The translations under genes and the position numbers were made by a program. A DNA stretch of 64,000 nt from CAYQVO01 sp964421085 (GTDB taxonomy: Bacteria; Bdellovibrionota_C; UBA2361; CAYQVO01), in contig CAYQVO010000010.1 of the NCBI GenBank assembly GCA_964421085.1, positions 1-64,000 of the forward strand, read 5' to 3'. The notes beneath the pieces were generated by a model. It saw nothing but the letters and a program-made list of their open reading frames with translations, did no database searches and was not told where the DNA came from. Of the stretch, positions 33,959-42,287 are shown piece after piece (position 1 is the stretch's first letter; each line of letters begins with the position of its first letter).

Positions 33959-34660
33959 ATGGCTGCTGACCAATCATCCGTACTTGTCATAGAGGACGAC
34001 GCCCATATCAGACAATATGTGTGTACCACTCTGTCTGCTTCCGGATACACCCCCCTCGAGGCAGAATCCGCAAAAAACGGACTCATCGAACTGAACACGA
34101 AAAAGCCGGATGCGATAGTTCTCGATCTCGGTCTGCCCGACATGGACGGCATTGACTTTATCAGAGACGTGCGTACCTGGTCTGCCGTTCCGATCGTCAT
34201 TCTGTCAGCGAGAGATCTCGATGAAGACAAGATAACCGCTCTCGATGCGGGGGCGGATGATTATGTTCCCAAGCCGTTCAGTTCGGGCGAACTGCTTGCA
34301 CGGATCAGGGTCTGTCTTCGTCATGCAAAAATGGCTGGTTCTCCGCAGAAGGATCCTGTGTTCAAGGTGAAAGACCTGATGATTGACACGGACCGCCACA
34401 TGGTGACGATGCGCGATAAAAAAGTTCATCTTACTCCTATCGAGTTCAGGCTTCTTACGCTCCTCGCCTCCAACTGCGGCAAGGTTCTGAGGCATAAATT
34501 CATTCTGCGCGAAATCTGGGGAGCGATGCATGAAGACGAAATTCAGTACCTTCGGGGATATATGACGGCACTAAGAAGAAAAATAGAAGCTGTTCCTGCC
34601 AATCCGGAATATCTTCTTACTGAACCCGGCGTCGGATACCGGCTTATTCCTCCGTCATAA
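33959..34660 (+). CDS. kdpE: KdpE-like response regulator
   Basis: A 233-residue OmpR-family regulator. The receiver domain has VLVIEDDAHIRQYV, phospho-Asp in AIVLDLGLPDMDG, PIVILSARD and DDYVPKPFSSGELLARIRV. The winged helix has HLTPIEFRLLTLLASNCGKV, LREIWGAM and YLRGYMTALRRKIE, closest to KdpE. KdpE normally activates kdpFABC, the high-affinity potassium pump, but no kdpFABC is in the window. Its end overlaps by six bases the end of the convergent KdpD-like kinase, an unusual arrangement for a KdpDE pair. Confidence 0.88.
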   Translation: MAADQSSVLVIEDDAHIRQYVCTTLSASGYTPLEAESAKNGLIELNTKKPDAIVLDLGLPDMDGIDFIRDVRTWSAVPIVILSARDLDEDKITALDAGADDYVPKPFSSGELLARIRVCLRHAKMAGSPQKDPVFKVKDLMIDTDRHMVTMRDKKVHLTPIEFRLLTLLASNCGKVLRHKFILREIWGAMHEDEIQYLRGYMTALRRKIEAVPANPEYLLTEPGVGYRLIPPS

Positions 34661-36187
34661 ACAGGTTTCTGCGGGCGCCGCTTTACGAAATTCGATGCAG
34701 AAGCATGCTCCTCCCTGCGCATCCGTTTTCTTTACGTAAATTCGCCCCCCGTGAAGTTCCATGATAGTTCTGCATATGGCAAGGCCAAGTCCGGACGGAC
34801 CTCTCGTCAGCGGCTCCCCGGCATGATAATAACTCTCAAAGATGGCTTCCTCTCTGCCCGCCGGTATTCCCGGGCCGTCATCACAAACCTCCACAATCAG
34901 GTGGTCCGCCTTCTCCCGGGTCCTCACACTCACACAGCTGTTTTCATGCGTGTGTTTCGAGATATTTTCGAAGATGTTCAGAAACACCTTGTCGATTAGA
35001 ACGGGGTCCCCGTGCACATAGGGAAAATCGGCCGGCACATCGACGTCAACAGTGCGGCTGCCCAGCTTCCCTCTCATTCTCTGAAGAGCGCCCCCGATCA
35101 GCTCCTCAAGCGATTCCCATCCAAAGTTCAGCTTCAGTCCTGATTCAAGCTTCGTGATATCCAGGATGTTTCTTATCCTGGTGTTCAGAAGTTCAGCCTC
35201 GCTCAAAATTGTTCTCGAAAGATCTTTCAAAACTCCGTTGTCCGTCACTTTCTCTTCGATCAGCCGGGCTGTTCCCTGAATCACGGTAATCGGCGAACGG
35301 AGGTCGTGCGAAATAGAACTCAGCAGAATATTGCGTGTCCTCTCCGTCTGGGCCTGGAGGCGGGCGGATAGAGACTCTTCTGCAAGATACGCGCGCTCCA
35401 GCGCAAGTCCCGCGGCTCCTGCGAAAGCCTGAAGCAGTTTCTGTTCGTCGGGAAGCAGCGATTTTCTATCTCTCAACAGAACCAGAAAGATACCGAGCTG
35501 CCCCCGATTCGAAACGAGGGGTATGGCCCGCACCTGGGATTCCGAGCCACCGGGAGCTGTAATAACCGTCGTTGAACCGGCTGGAGGAACGTTCCGGATG
35601 AGCTGACGTACCTGATCATTCTCTTCAAAGCCCGATTCGCTTTTCAGGGAATGCAGCAGCCTGTCCGGGCCATCATTCAGAAAAATGCCCGCATCGGCGT
35701 TGAACCACGTTTTCAGATCGTTCATCGCGATATTAAGAGCATCCTTCCGGAGGAATGTGCGGGAAAGCTCGGAGGTAAAACCGAAAAGCGCCTCAGTCTG
35801 CCGTTTGCGTTCCTCAGCGAGACGGGCGTGCGATCGAATCTGAGAGGTCAAACTGGCTATCAGGATCGCGACGATAAGCGAGACAGTGAAGGCGAGTATG
35901 TCCTCGTAAGAATCGGTGAATATGGAGGTGTAAAGCGGCTGGACAAAAAAGAAATCGTAGGCAATAAAACTGAGGATTGCCGATGCAGCCGTTTCCAGAG
36001 CAGTGTAACGGGTGGCGATAAATGCGATCCCGAGAAAATATATCATCGGGAAACTCGAATGCTTCATGTGCCCCTTGAGCGTGAAGCACACCAGGGTCTC
36101 AATGGCGACAATGCCGAGGCAGACAAGAATTGTGATTCCTTTTCGAATCACTCTCTCTTTCGTTGACCGGGAATGGGATTTCCTCAT
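34655..36187 (-). CDS. Short KdpD-like histidine kinase
   Basis: A 510-residue kinase that keeps the KdpD core: four membrane segments of DUF4118 (ITILVCLGIVAIETLVCF, MIYFLGIAFIATRYTA, SAILSFIAYDFFFVQPLYT, AFTVSLIVAILIASLTSQIR), a GAF domain, HisKA (LLSSISHDLRSPITVIQGTA) and HATPase (FLNIFENISKHT, VEVCDDGPGIPAG, GPSGLGLAICRTIME). It lacks the roughly 390-residue N-terminal KdpD/USP sensor domain of classical KdpD. Such short forms are widespread and may sense different signals. It is convergent with the kdpE-like gene, overlapping by six bases. Confidence 0.88.
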   Translation of the reverse strand: MRKSHSRSTKERVIRKGITILVCLGIVAIETLVCFTLKGHMKHSSFPMIYFLGIAFIATRYTALETAASAILSFIAYDFFFVQPLYTSIFTDSYEDILAFTVSLIVAILIASLTSQIRSHARLAEERKRQTEALFGFTSELSRTFLRKDALNIAMNDLKTWFNADAGIFLNDGPDRLLHSLKSESGFEENDQVRQLIRNVPPAGSTTVITAPGGSESQVRAIPLVSNRGQLGIFLVLLRDRKSLLPDEQKLLQAFAGAAGLALERAYLAEESLSARLQAQTERTRNILLSSISHDLRSPITVIQGTARLIEEKVTDNGVLKDLSRTILSEAELLNTRIRNILDITKLESGLKLNFGWESLEELIGGALQRMRGKLGSRTVDVDVPADFPYVHGDPVLIDKVFLNIFENISKHTHENSCVSVRTREKADHLIVEVCDDGPGIPAGREEAIFESYYHAGEPLTRGPSGLGLAICRTIMELHGGRIYVKKTDAQGGACFCIEFRKAAPAETCL

Positions 36188-36282
36188 CTGCAGCGTTCAC
36201 CAATAACCATATCCGGGACGGTAGCAGACCTGCACTGTGATTAACAGATCCCGGCTGTCTGAGGAGAGGATGTAGTCCCATT

Positions 36283-37698
36283 TTACAGCTTTGCCGTCCT
36301 GGAACTCAGCAGTGTCATATTGGGATCGGCCGCAGTATCGACCCTGTACGTCGCCTCGGGTTCGTTCGAGAGAATGCGGTTGACCCACTCCACCCCCTGC
36401 ATAAAGCTGTGGTCCTGATTGCTGACTTCATACTTCCACCCTCCAAAGCGTCCGCGCGAGAAAGCCTCCAGACCATCCAGATACGGTATGATTTCGGACA
36501 GAATGTCGTTTCGCTCGAGCGATGGCGTCGGGTAACCGTACGGCGCCACGTATAACCATCTCGATACGCATCTGTTATCCCGAGGAATCAGTCCTGCCCC
36601 GGTCAGACTTTGAAGAGTCTGATCTATGACACGTTCTCTGTCCACGGTCTTCACAGGTGATTCGCTCACTTCGCACATCAGCGAATAATGCGCTTTTGAA
36701 GGGGCATTCCGAGGGCTGTAATTCGAAAAGACGGTAAGCCGGTAAAATGGAACGTCATTTTCCGGGAAGTATATCCAGCATTTCCCGGCAAGTCTCTTGT
36801 CAGGAACTCCCTCGAAGCCCAGGCCGATAATGTTCGAAGTTGAGTGCCTGAGCCGCGACGCCAGTTTCTTCAGTGAATGCGGGGTTTCTCTGATCTGGCT
36901 GACAAAGAGATCGAGCGGCATGGTCGAAAGAAGATGGTGATATTGAATCACTTCGAAATGATTCGTGAGGATTTCGCGTTTCGATGCGTTGATGTGTTTG
37001 ACCTGACAGTTGGTACGGATTTTCCCGCGATCGACGCGATCGGCGATGCTGTTCCATATAGCGCCTGTGCCGCCGGCGGCAGGAAATTGAAATGTCCTGT
37101 TCGGCCCCCATGAAGCGTCGGTCTTCTCGAAAATAATGTTGTGAAGAATGCGGTCGACATCTATTGTGGCAACTCTCTCACCGATCCAGTGGTAGTTCAA
37201 AAGCTCCGGCGGATATGCCCAGACCTTGAAGTTGTAGGGTTCCATGAAGATGCTGGCTACCCCATCGCCAAATGACGCAATGATCCACTCGCGAAAATTT
37301 CGCGGATTCGCGTTCATTTTCCGCTCCGAAGCCTTCAACAGTCCCTGAAGGCATTCCCACATCAGTTCTTTCGGCAGAAATCTTATATTGTTCTGAAAGG
37401 GATACGGTATGAAATTTTCGCACATCCAGATCCAGGATTCGCGGTCATGCTCCAGCCATCCGTCCGGAGGAATCGCGTCCTGCATTGCAGTGTCGAAATA
37501 CGGATAATGCGAAAACTGCACATGTCCGCCGATGTCCCATGTGAAACCGGCGTCGTCGAGGAAACTGGCGGCAAGACCTCCCACCCATGCGTTTTTTTCG
37601 AGAATAAGACAGTCCTGCTCCCCCTGTTCCCGAAGCCTGTAGGCCGCTCCAAGACCGGTGGGACCCGCCCCGATGATCAAAAACTTGATCCTTTCCAT
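36283..37698 (-). CDS. FAD-dependent oxidoreductase (UDP-galactopyranose-mutase / amine-oxidase-like)
   Basis: A 471-residue flavoprotein. The dinucleotide site FLIIGAGPTGLGAAYRLREQ and the following LEKNAWVGGLAASFLDDAGF, then FTWDIGGHVQFSHYP, are typical of the NAD(P)-binding Rossmann/amine-oxidase group that includes UDP-galactopyranose mutase and protoporphyrinogen oxidase. The middle part carries GDGVASIFMEPYNFKVWAYP and PAAGGTGAIWNSIA. Neighbouring GT-B and glycosidase genes favour a sugar-nucleotide role. A CRP/FNR-type operator with a perfectly placed -10 (TACCGT) lies upstream. Confidence 0.82.
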   Translation of the reverse strand: MERIKFLIIGAGPTGLGAAYRLREQGEQDCLILEKNAWVGGLAASFLDDAGFTWDIGGHVQFSHYPYFDTAMQDAIPPDGWLEHDRESWIWMCENFIPYPFQNNIRFLPKELMWECLQGLLKASERKMNANPRNFREWIIASFGDGVASIFMEPYNFKVWAYPPELLNYHWIGERVATIDVDRILHNIIFEKTDASWGPNRTFQFPAAGGTGAIWNSIADRVDRGKIRTNCQVKHINASKREILTNHFEVIQYHHLLSTMPLDLFVSQIRETPHSLKKLASRLRHSTSNIIGLGFEGVPDKRLAGKCWIYFPENDVPFYRLTVFSNYSPRNAPSKAHYSLMCEVSESPVKTVDRERVIDQTLQSLTGAGLIPRDNRCVSRWLYVAPYGYPTPSLERNDILSEIIPYLDGLEAFSRGRFGGWKYEVSNQDHSFMQGVEWVNRILSNEPEATYRVDTAADPNMTLLSSRTAKL

Positions 37699-37735
37699 AC
37701 CGCATGACGGTAGGGTCTCCTCGACAGAGGCGATA

Positions 37736-37747
37736 TGATACGGATCA
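37736..37747. promoter_or_regulatory. CRP/FNR-type operator between the FAD protein and GH2 genes
   Basis: TGATACGGATCA in the divergent region. Minus-strand -10 TACCGT (37707-37712) is exactly 32 bases from the centre, pointing to the FAD gene. No comparable -10 is seen for GH2. Confidence 0.7.
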
Positions 37748-37788
37748 TTTTGAAAGCACAGGCTGTTTTGTTTGGATCATCTGAAGTC

Positions 37789-39588
37789 ATGAACAGTCCT
37801 CATCTTCCACGACCTGAACATCCCAAGCCGCAGTTCGTTCGCGATCGATGGCTCTGCATGAACGGAGTGTGGACATTCGCGTTTGATTTCGGTCGAAGTG
37901 GAAAGGATCGGGGATTCGTCTCGAGCATGGGATTCGACAGAGAGATCGTCGTTCCATTCTGTCCCGAAAGTATTCTGTCCGGCGTCGCATATCAGGACTT
38001 CATTCCTCACATGTGGTACCACCGGACATTCTCGGTTCCTGACGAATGGCGCGGTTCAAGGATCCTTCTTCATTTCGGAGCCGTAGACTTCGAAACCGAA
38101 GTATATCTGGACGGCCTGTTTACAGGGCGGCACTGGGGAGGCTCATCTTCCTTCGTTTTCGATATTACGGCTTCGATCATATACGGCCGCGCGCATCATC
38201 TGGTTGTGCATGTCAACGACGACACCCGTTCCGGCGAACAAGCAGGTGGAAAACAGGCGGTGGATTACAGTCCGGCCGGATGTCTTTATACGCGTACAAC
38301 GGGAATCTGGCAGACGGTATGGCTGGAAGCTGTGCCTCCTCAGTATCTGGAATCATGCCATTTTGTGTCATGTCTCGGCACCACAACGTCACTCTACGTG
38401 ACGCCAGTATTCAACCTTACAACCCGGAACAGATCCTTCCGAGTCACTGTTTCGTCACCTCAGGATGGCGTGGTGGCAGCCGGAACACAGGCAGCTGTGA
38501 ACGGAATTCCTCTTCATTTGCTGCTGCCGGGAGCCAGGCTCTGGTCCCCCCAGGATCCTTTCCTTTACGATGTTCGCCTTGAGATTACCGACGAGACAGG
38601 CGAAATCGAAGACTCGGTCTGCAGCTACATGGGACTTCGGTGCGTGCATACTGAAGGCAACCAGTTTCTCCTGAACAATGAAAGCATTTATCAGAGACTT
38701 GTCCTGGACCAGGGGTATTATCCGGAAGGCATATGGACAGCTCCCTCTGATGAGGCGTTGAAGAAAGACATAGAACTCAGCCTCGCGGCAGGTTTCAACG
38801 GAGCAAGGCTGCATCAGAAGGTCTTTGAAGAACGCTTTCACTACTGGGCGGAGAAACTGGGCTACCTCACCTGGGCAGAATCCCCCAACTGGGGCATGGA
38901 CGTGAAAAAGGAAGCGGCCGCGAGAAACTTCCTGACTGAATGGCGGGAGATCGTGGTGCGCGACAGGAATCACCCTTCCATAATCGCGTGGACAACGCTC
39001 AATGAGACCTGGGATCTTACGGACAAGAAGAAGCACCGGCGGCTTCACCTCGACGCATATGACCTGACGAGAACTCTTGATTCCACCCGTCCAGTCAACA
39101 ACGCGAGCGGCGGATGCCAGGTCAAAACCGACCTTTACTGCGTGCACATTTACGAGCAGAACCCTCAACTCCTCCTCCAGACTCTGCGTATCCACGAAGG
39201 CCGGCTTTTCTGCACCCTCGGTGAGGAAGAGGTGCCGTACGAGGGACAGCCTTACATCGTGGACGAGTTTGGAGGCATAAGATGGATATCGGACCCGTCG
39301 CGGATGCTTTCCACCTCGTGGGGATACGGCACCGACCCGCTGACTCTCGACGACTTTTACGAAAGGCTCGAGGGCCAGATCGCAGCTCTCGTTTCACTCG
39401 ACCATATCAGCGGCTTCTGTTACACGCAGTTGACAGACGTAGAGCAGGAACAGAACGGAGTGTATAACTGCGATCGAACGTCGAAATTCGATAACGAAAG
39501 AATTCGAACAATCATTCAATCTACGCCGGAAACACTCCTCGCAAGGGGAGTAATTAAGGAGAGTGCGGACGAGAATTCCGCGGCATGA
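37789..39588 (+). CDS. Glycoside hydrolase family 2 protein
   Basis: A 599-residue GH2 enzyme, the family of beta-galactosidases, beta-glucuronidases and beta-mannosidases. The N-terminal sugar-binding domain opens PQFVRDRWLCMNGVWTFAFD. The catalytic barrel shows FNGARLHQKVFEERFHYWAE and LTWAESPNWG, the acid/base motif TTLNETWDL and the nucleophile motif YIVDEFGGIRW. No signal peptide is evident, so it is probably cytoplasmic. ATG 37789 starts the protein as in homologues; the upstream ATG at 37735 would overlap the operator. Substrate not predictable. Confidence 0.9.
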   Translation: MNSPHLPRPEHPKPQFVRDRWLCMNGVWTFAFDFGRSGKDRGFVSSMGFDREIVVPFCPESILSGVAYQDFIPHMWYHRTFSVPDEWRGSRILLHFGAVDFETEVYLDGLFTGRHWGGSSSFVFDITASIIYGRAHHLVVHVNDDTRSGEQAGGKQAVDYSPAGCLYTRTTGIWQTVWLEAVPPQYLESCHFVSCLGTTTSLYVTPVFNLTTRNRSFRVTVSSPQDGVVAAGTQAAVNGIPLHLLLPGARLWSPQDPFLYDVRLEITDETGEIEDSVCSYMGLRCVHTEGNQFLLNNESIYQRLVLDQGYYPEGIWTAPSDEALKKDIELSLAAGFNGARLHQKVFEERFHYWAEKLGYLTWAESPNWGMDVKKEAAARNFLTEWREIVVRDRNHPSIIAWTTLNETWDLTDKKKHRRLHLDAYDLTRTLDSTRPVNNASGGCQVKTDLYCVHIYEQNPQLLLQTLRIHEGRLFCTLGEEEVPYEGQPYIVDEFGGIRWISDPSRMLSTSWGYGTDPLTLDDFYERLEGQIAALVSLDHISGFCYTQLTDVEQEQNGVYNCDRTSKFDNERIRTIIQSTPETLLARGVIKESADENSAA

Positions 39589-39620
39589 CTGACGCCGTCT
39601 TATCAGGTCCCTTCCACCCG

Positions 39621-39632
39621 TGATCAGGATCA
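39621..39632. promoter_or_regulatory. CRP/FNR-type operator upstream of a small ORF
   Basis: TGATCAGGATCA, with a plus-strand -10 TAAGAT at 39657-39662 (33 bases from centre). Transcription would start near 39669, before the small frame at 39700. Confidence 0.65.
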
Positions 39633-39699
39633 TCAATGAATTCTGAATTAATGCCCTAAGATGAACGTCTGTGATCGAAATGACGATAGAGAGATCGAG

Positions 39700-39885
39700 A
39701 TGATAGTATTTCACATAGCACCAGACACAGAACGCGTCAGGACAGGGAGCCGTTATGATCTCGTCAATCCGCCGCAGGTGGAGACGGAAGACTCGTCGCC
39801 AAAATTCGCGCAAGTCAGATCGGCGCGTTTCCGGCAGCTCGGTAGAAAAGCGCGCTGGGCAGTTGTTCAGAGCATCGCAAGGTGA
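39700..39885 (+). CDS. Possible small protein, 61 residues
   Basis: An open frame beginning MIVFHIAPDTERVRTGSRYD and ending in a basic segment (RSARFRQLGRKARWAVV). No family is recognised. A GAGAGATCGAG stretch precedes ATG 39700. The argument for it is mainly positional: an exact operator and -10 box lie upstream and point at it. A start at 39661 is excluded if transcription begins near 39669. A long antisense frame also covers the region, so coding is uncertain. Confidence 0.35.
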   Translation: MIVFHIAPDTERVRTGSRYDLVNPPQVETEDSSPKFAQVRSARFRQLGRKARWAVVQSIAR

Positions 39886-39939
39886 TCCGTCTGTGAATGT
39901 CATTCCAGACCATAGACGCTCCTGACCCTCTTCCCCGCA

Positions 39940-39951
39940 TGATGAGGATCC
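39940..39951. promoter_or_regulatory. Near-match operator upstream of a 42-residue ORF
   Basis: TGATGAGGATCC differs from TGAY-N4-RTCA at the last base. A -10 TATCAT lies at 39973-39978, about 30 bases from the centre, pointing right. Confidence 0.4.
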
Positions 39952-40051
39952 TGTCTGCATTACGGATCGGGTTATCATATACCGAGCGGAAGATCAGTGT
40001 CATCGCATCCTCCGGATCCTCAGCGCGATAATAGGCGCGACGAGGGTAAGT

Positions 40052-40180
40052 ATGGAAACATCAGCAGGAGCTCTGATAAACCGGCGCTCGATTCTCCCGG
40101 AGGACGCTGACCGCAAATTTATCGCGGAGAAAACGAAAATCAGGATCGAATGCCCGGAGGCAGAACTGACAGATCTTTAA
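40052..40180 (+). CDS. Possible small protein, 42 residues
   Basis: A 43-codon frame starting METSAGALINRRSILPEDAD and ending EAELTDL. GAGGG lies five bases or so before ATG. A near-match operator and a -10 box are upstream. No family is recognised. It could be cotranscribed with the DUF4383 gene 105 bases downstream. The composition is charged and plausible but evidence is thin. Confidence 0.35.
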   Translation: METSAGALINRRSILPEDADRKFIAEKTKIRIECPEAELTDL

Positions 40181-40285
40181 ACTGAGATTGACGGATGCGG
40201 CCCTTCCGGTCAACGGCTGATTTGGCTTCACCCGGACGGGTCGCGTCAGGAAAAACCAATGACAGGAGTTTGACGACTTTCGATA

Positions 40286-40717
40286 ATGGAGAAAAAGAAA
40301 ATGATACTTACAGCTGCGCTCGTATATGGAATTATGTTCATCCTCATCGGAATTCTGGGTTATGTGCCCGGAGTAACGACTCCCGAAGGTATGCTGTTCG
40401 GACTGTTTCATGTGAACAGCGCTCACAATATGGTCCATATTTTATCCGGAATTGTCGCACTTGCATGCTGGTCGTACGGTGTCGGTGGGTCCAGAACATA
40501 CTTCCGGGTATTCGGAATAATTTATGCGCTGGTCGCAATCATGGGCTTCTTCGTCCCGCACGGGCTTATTCTCGGACTTATCACCAATAACCCCGCCGAC
40601 ACGTGGCTGCATGTACTGATTGCGTTCGTTGCGCTGTACTTCGGGTTTGTGCATGAGACTTCCGAAATTGAAATGGGACGCACACCTCTGCGGGAAGCTT
40701 CTTCGCATCAGTACTGA
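40286..40717 (+). CDS. DUF4383 membrane protein
   Basis: A 143-residue protein with four membrane helices (MILTAALVYGIMFILIGILG, HILSGIVALACWSYG, IIYALVAIMGFFVP, HVLIAFVALYFGFVHE). The motif LFHVNSAHNMVHILSGIVAL is diagnostic of DUF4383. Members are small inner-membrane proteins of unknown role. The start could be ATG 40286 or, with GGAG nine bases upstream, ATG 40301. It lies in the operator-rich island next to small stress-like genes. Confidence 0.85.
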   Translation: MEKKKMILTAALVYGIMFILIGILGYVPGVTTPEGMLFGLFHVNSAHNMVHILSGIVALACWSYGVGGSRTYFRVFGIIYALVAIMGFFVPHGLILGLITNNPADTWLHVLIAFVALYFGFVHETSEIEMGRTPLREASSHQY

Positions 40718-40725
40718 CGGCAACA

Positions 40726-40929
40726 TTGATTGATGCGGGAGGAGTTGAAGGCAGGAGGATGACCTCCTGTCCCGGCATAAGGCTTGATCCTGAAAATGCA
40801 GGAGCTGTCCGGGTTGATCAGGAAGTGGTGGTCGATGAAAGGCTTGTAACAAGCAGGAAGGCGTCCGGCATTCCCGCTTTCGACCGCAAAATGATCGAAG
40901 AGTCCGCTGAAGGCCGGCATGAGAGATGA
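40726..40929 (+). pseudogene. C-terminal remnant of a DJ-1/PfpI family protein
   Basis: The frame reads GRRMTSCPGIRLDPENAGAV, then VDQEVVVDERLVTSRK and IPAFDRKMIEE, which matches the end of PfpI/YhbO-type DJ-1 proteins (typically GRRLTSYPSI..D..NAGA, then VDEEVVVDGNLVTSR). The first two-thirds of the gene, including the nucleophile-elbow Cys, is missing and is replaced by the DUF4383 gene. No ribosome site is seen. It is a leftover of a deletion or rearrangement in this island. Confidence 0.65.
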
Positions 40930-40998
40930 GGCAGTCACGATTACAGGCCGGCAGAACCACCAGTGCCGCGTCTAATGAGTCTTTTCACCACTGGTCTG

Positions 40999-41034
40999 AA
41001 AAAAAAGCGCGCATGGCAAGAGGGGGCGGCGCGA
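40999..41034 (-). terminator. Terminator after the EEP gene
   Basis: On the minus strand CGCGC pairs with GCGCG across a loop and is followed by eight T residues (plus-strand A-run 40999-41006). It lies just past the stop at 41040 and would end the transcript that starts near 47 kb. Confidence 0.65.
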
Positions 41035-41039
41035 TAATG

Positions 41040-42287
41040 TTATCCGGAGGAAGATAATAGATCGCGGGGATTCGTTTCCCTTAACTGCAGATCCACCACT
41101 ATCGGCAGATGGTCCGAAGCGCGCTGCGCGATGGGGTCCTGGGGGATCTCCACGCCGACAAGATCAAGGAAAGGACTGGCGTACACATGGTCGATTCTGC
41201 AGAAGGACGCAAAACTCGGCCATGTGGGCCTCGGCCTTCTCCTCCGTCCGATCTTCTGACAGTCCCTCAGTCGACTCGCCACGATTCTCCTGTAAACACG
41301 GGAGCCCGGCATTGCGTTCAAGTCGCCCAGAAATACAAGGGGGCCCCTTGCCGCTGCATCCTTCAACCAGCGGCTGCCGAGAAGTTCATCTGCCTGAAGC
41401 TCCCGCTCCCGCCTGTTGAGACTCAGATGAGTCGAAATAACCTGAACAGTGCGCCCGTCCAAGTCCACCTCCGCCCATATGGCTCCTCTCGGCTCTCTCT
41501 GCCGGTAATTCGGCAGGAGCGAAGCCCTGATAATATTCAACGGGAATCTGCTCAGGAGAGCGTCGCCGTACTGTCCATCGCTGTCTGCCATGGTAGGAAG
41601 GAAAAAAGCTTCTTCGAAGCGGAGAAGCTTCCGGAGTTCCTCCATCTGATTGGATCTGCCGGATCGCTGTTTGTCCACGTCCACCTCCTGAAGAGCAAGG
41701 ACATCGGGACGGAAACGCAAAACGATCGACGCAACTCTCTGAATCGAAATACTTCCGTCCGTTCCTATGCACGAATGAATATTGTAGGTCATGACCCGCA
41801 GAACGTCAGGTGCACGGCTGAACAGATGAAGAGGCTTTTCGGTCTGTTCAGTTCTGCTCATAATCCTCAACACGTGCTCCCTGAGGGTTGACGGCCGAAG
41901 ATAATCCTGCCGGATACCTGCTGAAAGAGGCAGAAGTGTAAAGCCTCTTGTTTCTTCAGGTCCGGGACCCCCGTGTGATCCGCGCTCAAAAGGAAACGAC
42001 ACCGATGGTCCTTCCCGTTTCCAGCCTGACAGCACAAGGTCTCCCGCGTGCGGATGCTGGCAGAGTTCAACGACGTCCGCTGCAGCCTCGTGAAGGAATG
42101 GATGTCCTGCGCCAAATACGTTCTCTGCATCCCGGGGAAGAGAATACCGCCCTTCTTTATTCCATGCATGAACTTCGCCGAAGCCTCCCCGCATCAATAC
42201 CAGAGGCACATTGTGACCGGAGGCGAGTTCCTCACATGTGTTCTCAATCAGACCGGCGGGGAGTCGAGACGAGGTAAACGTGCGCAA
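41040..42287 (-). CDS. C-terminal part of a phosphodiesterase fused to an endonuclease/exonuclease/phosphatase domain
   Basis: The first 125 residues are not a separate protein start: LPAGLIENTCEELASG, VLMRGGFGEVHAWNKEGR, ENVFGAGHPF, HAGDLVLSGWK and GSHGGPGPEETRGFTLLP are the C-terminal part of the alkaline-phosphatase-like domain that begins in the neighbouring gene. Residues about 160-405 form an EEP domain: LRVMTYNIHSCIGTDGSISI, VLALQEVDVD, ISTHLSLNRRERELQADELL, FLGDLNAMPGS and QRASDHLPIVVDL, with all usual catalytic Asn, Glu, Asp and His positions. The only start available is TTG 42287, within the upstream frame, so a frameshift near 42275 has probably split one long protein. Confidence 0.75.
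   Translation of the reverse strand: MRTFTSSRLPAGLIENTCEELASGHNVPLVLMRGGFGEVHAWNKEGRYSLPRDAENVFGAGHPFLHEAAADVVELCQHPHAGDLVLSGWKREGPSVSFPFERGSHGGPGPEETRGFTLLPLSAGIRQDYLRPSTLREHVLRIMSRTEQTEKPLHLFSRAPDVLRVMTYNIHSCIGTDGSISIQRVASIVLRFRPDVLALQEVDVDKQRSGRSNQMEELRKLLRFEEAFFLPTMADSDGQYGDALLSRFPLNIIRASLLPNYRQREPRGAIWAEVDLDGRTVQVISTHLSLNRRERELQADELLGSRWLKDAAARGPLVFLGDLNAMPGSRVYRRIVASRLRDCQKIGRRRRPRPTWPSFASFCRIDHVYASPFLDLVGVEIPQDPIAQRASDHLPIVVDLQLRETNPRDLLSSSG

Noticed and set aside
39394..39978. Minus-strand frame of 194 codons across the GH2 end and the following gap
   Set aside because: It is antisense to the GH2 catalytic region for much of its length, has no recognisable motif and no ribosome site.
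42275..42287. Programmed ribosomal frameshift in the GT4/phosphodiesterase gene
   Set aside because: No slippery heptamer or downstream pseudoknot is visible; a mutation or base-calling error is simpler.
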